DNA of 64,000 bases, taken from contig NC_091135.1 in assembly GCF_041381155.1 (NCBI RefSeq), positions 67,855,067 through 67,919,066 of the forward strand. Direction: 5' to 3'. The notes beneath the pieces were generated by a model. The model was not told where the DNA came from. It saw nothing but the letters and a program-made list of their open reading frames with translations, and ran no database searches. This document shows positions 60,201-64,000 of this stretch, piece by piece. Source of the stretch: Argopecten irradians (lineage: Eukaryota > Mollusca > Bivalvia > Pectinida > Pectinidae). Within the stretch, counting starts at the first letter, position 1, and each line of letters begins with the position of its first letter. Position numbers and translations under genes: made by a program.

Positions 60201-62447
60201 TAACTAAAGGGAAACACCTAAAACACAGGATAGAGTTTAACTAAAGGGAAAATACCCAAAACACAAGATAGAGTTTAACTAAAGAGAAATATCAAAAACA
60301 CAAGATAGAGTTTAACAAAAGGGAAAAGCCCAAAACACAAGATAGAGTTTAACTAAAGGGAAACACCCGAAACACAAGATAGGGTTTAACTAAAGGGAAA
60401 TACCCAAAACACAAGATAGAGTTTAACTAAAGGGAAATACCCAAAACACAAGATAGGGTTTAACTAAAGGGAAATACCCAAAACACAAGATAGAGTTTAA
60501 CTAAAGGAGAATACCCAAAACGCAAGATAGAGTTTAACTAAAGGGAAACACCTAAAACACAGGATAGAGTTTAACTAAAGTGAAATGCCCAAAACAGAAG
60601 ATAGAGTTTAACTAAAGGGAAATACCCAAAACACAAGATAGAGTATAACTAAAGGGAAAATATACACAAAACACAAGATAGAGTTTAACTAAAGGGAAAC
60701 ACCTAAAACACAGGATAGAGTTTAACTAAAGGTAAAATACCCAAAATACAAGATAGAGTTTAACTAAAGGGAAATGCCTAAAACACAAGATAGAGTTTAA
60801 CTAATTGATAATACCCAAAACCCAAGATAGAGTTTAACTAAAGGGAAATGCCCAAAACACAAGATAGAGTTTAACTAAAGGGAAATACCCAAAACACAAG
60901 ATAGAGTTTAACTAAAGGGAAATTACACAAAACACAAGATAGAGTTTAACTAAAGGGAAAATACACAAAACACAAGATAGAGTTAAACTAAAGGAAAATA
61001 CCCAAAACACAAGATAGAGTTTAACTAAAGGGAAACACCCAAAACACAAGATAGAGTTTAACTAAAGGGAAACACCTAAAACACACGATAGAGTTTAACT
61101 AAAGGGAAAATACCCAAAACACAAGATAGAGTTTAACTAAAGGGAAACACCAAAAACACAAGATAGAGTTTAACTAAAGGGAAATGCCCAAAACACAAGA
61201 TAGAGTTTAACGAAAGGGAAACACCCGAAACACAAGATAGGGTTTAACTAAAGGGAAATACCCAAAACACAAGATAGAGTTTAACTAAAGGGAAATGCCC
61301 AAAACACAAGATAGAGTTTAACTAAAGGGAAACACCCGAAACACAAGATAGAGTTTAACTAAAGGGAAATACCCAAAACACAAGATAGAGTTTAACTAAA
61401 GGGAAATGCCCAAAACACAAGATAGGGTTTAACGAAAGGGAAATTACACAAAACACAAGATAGAGTTTAACTAAAGGGAAAATACACAAAACACAAGATA
61501 GAGTTTAACTAAAGGGAAATACCCAAAACACAAGATAGAGTTTAACTAAAGGGAAATGCCCAAAACACAAGATAGAGTTTAACTAAAGGGAAATACCCAA
61601 AACGCAAGATAGAGTTTAACTAAAGGGAAATGCCTAAAACACAAGATAGAGTTTAACTAAAGGGGAACACCGAAAACATAAGATAGAGTTTAACTAAAGG
61701 AAAATACCCAAAACACAAGATAGAGTTTAACAAAAGAGAAACACCTAAAACACAGGATAGAGTTTAACTAAAGTGAAATGCCCAAAACACAAGATAGAGT
61801 TTAACTAAAGGAAAACACCCGAAACACAAGATAGGGTTTAACGAAAGGGAAATTACACAAAACACAAGATAGAGTTTAACTAAAGGGAAAATACACAAAA
61901 TACAAGATAGAGTTTAACTAAAGGAAAATACCCAAAACGCAAGATAGAGTTTAACTATAAAGGGAAATGCCCAAAACACAAGATAGAGTTTAACTAAAGG
62001 GAAATACCCAAAACACAAGATGGAGTTTAACTAAAGGGAAATACCCAAAACACAAGATATAGTTTAACTAAAGGGAAATGCCCAAAACACAAGATAGAGT
62101 TTAACTAACGGGAAATACCCAAAACACAAGATAGAGTTTAACTAAAGGGAAATACCCAAAACACAAGATATAGTTTAACTAAAGGGAAATACCCAAAACA
62201 CAAGATAGGGTTTAACTAAAGGGAAATACCCAAACACAAGATAGAGTTTAACTAAAGGGAAATACCCAAAACACATGATAGAGTTTAACTGAAGGGAAAT
62301 TACACAAAACACAAGATAGAGTTTAACTAAAGGGAAACACCGAAAACACAAGATAGAGTTTAACTAAAGGGAAACACCTAAAACACAGGATAGAGTTTAA
62401 CTAAAGGGAAAATACCCAAAACACAAGATAGAGTTTAACTAAAGAGA
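57275..62447. repeat. minisatellite of about 37-bp units, about 138 copies, with higher-order blocks
   Basis: The unit is ACACAAGATAGAGTTTAACT, AAAGGGAAATACCCAAA, with 36-39 bp variants (AAACACC, AAATGCCC, AAATTACAC, TTGATAATACC). Diagnostic variants recur in the same order over long distances: 58161 onward equals 61066 onward (offset 2905) for more than 400 bp; 59721 onward equals 61657 onward (offset 1936); 60113 onward equals 62273 onward (offset 2160). The only notable frame (59010-59261) is a repeat artefact. Confidence 0.95.
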
Positions 62448-62449
62448 AC

Positions 62450-64000
62450 ATTCCTAACCAATAATCAAAGTACTGAAAGTACTAAATGGCTCGGTTTCGA
62501 TAATAGGAGGAATATATTTCGAAGGTCAACACTATTCTTGGACAATAAGCAATATTTTGCTACTATTTCCAAGGTGTAAAATAAGAGTCATATACTAAAA
62601 TTTGGGAACCTATCATAATATTTCCTTTGTTATATGCTGAATGATTTTATAGCATCTTAAACCTTTTCCTTGTTAATTTGATGTCAATGGAAATATCCTT
62701 CCTTAATGACTATTCTCAAGTTCCTGGGACCGCAGTATCAGTTAACATGTATTGTTTGCCAGCAGAGAAAGACAAAGAGGCCCATGTGCCTAAACGGTTA
62801 CTTGAGATCTGATACAGAATGCAACAACTACATGTATATTGGTCCCTTGCATCTATTCGGCTATTGCAGACTGTCAAGACTAATGTAAGCGCATTAGCTT
62901 ATACACATATAATCAATGAAAATCTTTTCAAAAGAATCTGTACTCCAATGTTTCCCATTTCTGATGGCCAGCCATTTTAGGCAAAGACATCGACTAATTA
63001 AAATGAATGTAGAAATTATACACAGTTCTTATAGCTGAATGTTGTACTGCGAGTTGGTAATCTACTTCATCAAATTCATTTGATTTCATTCTAATTTTTC
63101 TTTTTCTGCTGTGTGGTATTTGCAGAATTTCAAGTACTTTGATTATATTTATCTATATTACCAAAGGTTGAGATCTTTAGTCAGTTTGCAACCATTCTTG
63201 GAGCTGGATGTATACATTAACTTAACAATTAATAACAAGGCAAAATTTACATTTATCTTCATATTTATTTTGTAGCAATTATGTCATAATATCACCAGTT
63301 TTCGAAGTTTTAAAATAAGAAACATTGAAATGGTTCTTAACACAAATAAATGTGTAAGAAGATTACTGCACAGAAAGTCACAAATGCTAACTACCATAAA
63401 AACATGTATTTTGTCAACAATATTTTTTTGCTCTTCACACCAAGTAGTTTGCATATATAACTCTGTTAAGTTATTAACAATGCACACTGCAGCAACTATA
63501 ATTTGACAAAAGTTGTATATTTAGAGTATATGATATATATACATTTTCTCAGTGAATTAGGTAAATTAAGCCTCAAAACAGATAGAGTTGCTTCTTTGGT
63601 CGAATGTAATACTTCAAGAAAACAAATATAATTATTAAACTAATATCATGCGGAAGTGTTCATAGTTGTAGCAATATTCGTTTGTTATTAAAAATGATTA
63701 CAATATCTATAAACCATGACTATATGTCATGAATGATACAATACATTCATAGCATAAACTCTACTAATTAAAATACAAAGGCATATTTGCATCATCCATA
63801 CATAGCATCTGAAAATGAATAAACATGTGATTTCTTTCTTTCTAAATATAAGACATTGTATCATAGCATAATGCATTGTTATGTTTGGAATGTATAAGCA
63901 TGAAATCACAGAGTCTGGTGATGCCATATAGCTTCTAATATAAACAAACTACAAAACTGAATCTACCATATTTAATGATATGATTAACAAATGCTCATTC
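62450..64000. other. intergenic, no gene seen
   Basis: AT-rich. AAAGAGGCCCATGTGCCTAA...CGGTTACTTGAG (about 62774-62808) is a fragment of the dispersed element at 50297. Short frames (60-67 codons) have no recognisable product. Confidence 0.45.

Overview
This is a metazoan nuclear window, most likely from a bivalve mollusc (possibly a scallop; the species call is weak). The reasons are AT-rich DNA, spliceosomal introns with GT-AG borders, a tRNA-Leu-headed SINE with a tail I associate with bivalves, other dispersed elements of bivalve type, and animal gene families. No prokaryotic operon, CRISPR array, rRNA or functional tRNA gene is visible.

Only three host genes can be supported. (1) A minus-strand, multi-exon gene spans about 9.2 kb down to 0.55 kb and runs off the left edge. 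It encodes a G/P/H-rich N-terminus, an hnRNP C/RALY-type RRM and, by phase-compatible splicing, a pair of zinc fingers (CCHC then C2H2) resembling the BCL11 pair. (2) An intact single-exon MPV17/PMP22-family gene (MPV17L2-like) lies at 17.6-18.2 kb, plus strand. (3) An intact single-exon GT31 beta-1,3-galactosyltransferase-like gene lies at 45.5-46.5 kb, plus strand.

The rest is repeats. Six large tandem arrays occupy about 28 kb, roughly 43 percent of the window: 54-bp units (0.07-0.6 kb), 67-bp units (0.78-6.35 kb), 57-bp units (24.1-25.5 kb), 42-bp units (26.8-39.9 kb, about 310 copies), 53-bp units (41.1-43.2 kb) and units of about 37 bp (57.3-62.4 kb). At least three can be traced to a seed next to them or elsewhere in the window. 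The 54-bp unit is the 3' end of a coding exon plus its splice donor. The 57-bp unit carries the edge motif of a dispersed element that directly follows it. The 53-bp unit is the arm of a foldback element also present as single copies at 20.1 and 26.2-26.4 kb.

Transposon relics fill much of the remainder: four non-LTR retrotransposon fragments (one nested inside another); a nearly perfect 309-bp palindromic element with an 8-bp target duplication; a 4.1-kb element with 253-bp terminal inverted repeats and an 8-bp target duplication that interrupts an older repeat and itself carries a retrotransposon; and several foldback or MITE-like elements. Most of the longest open frames (up to 694 codons) are products of tandem arrays and are not treated as genes.
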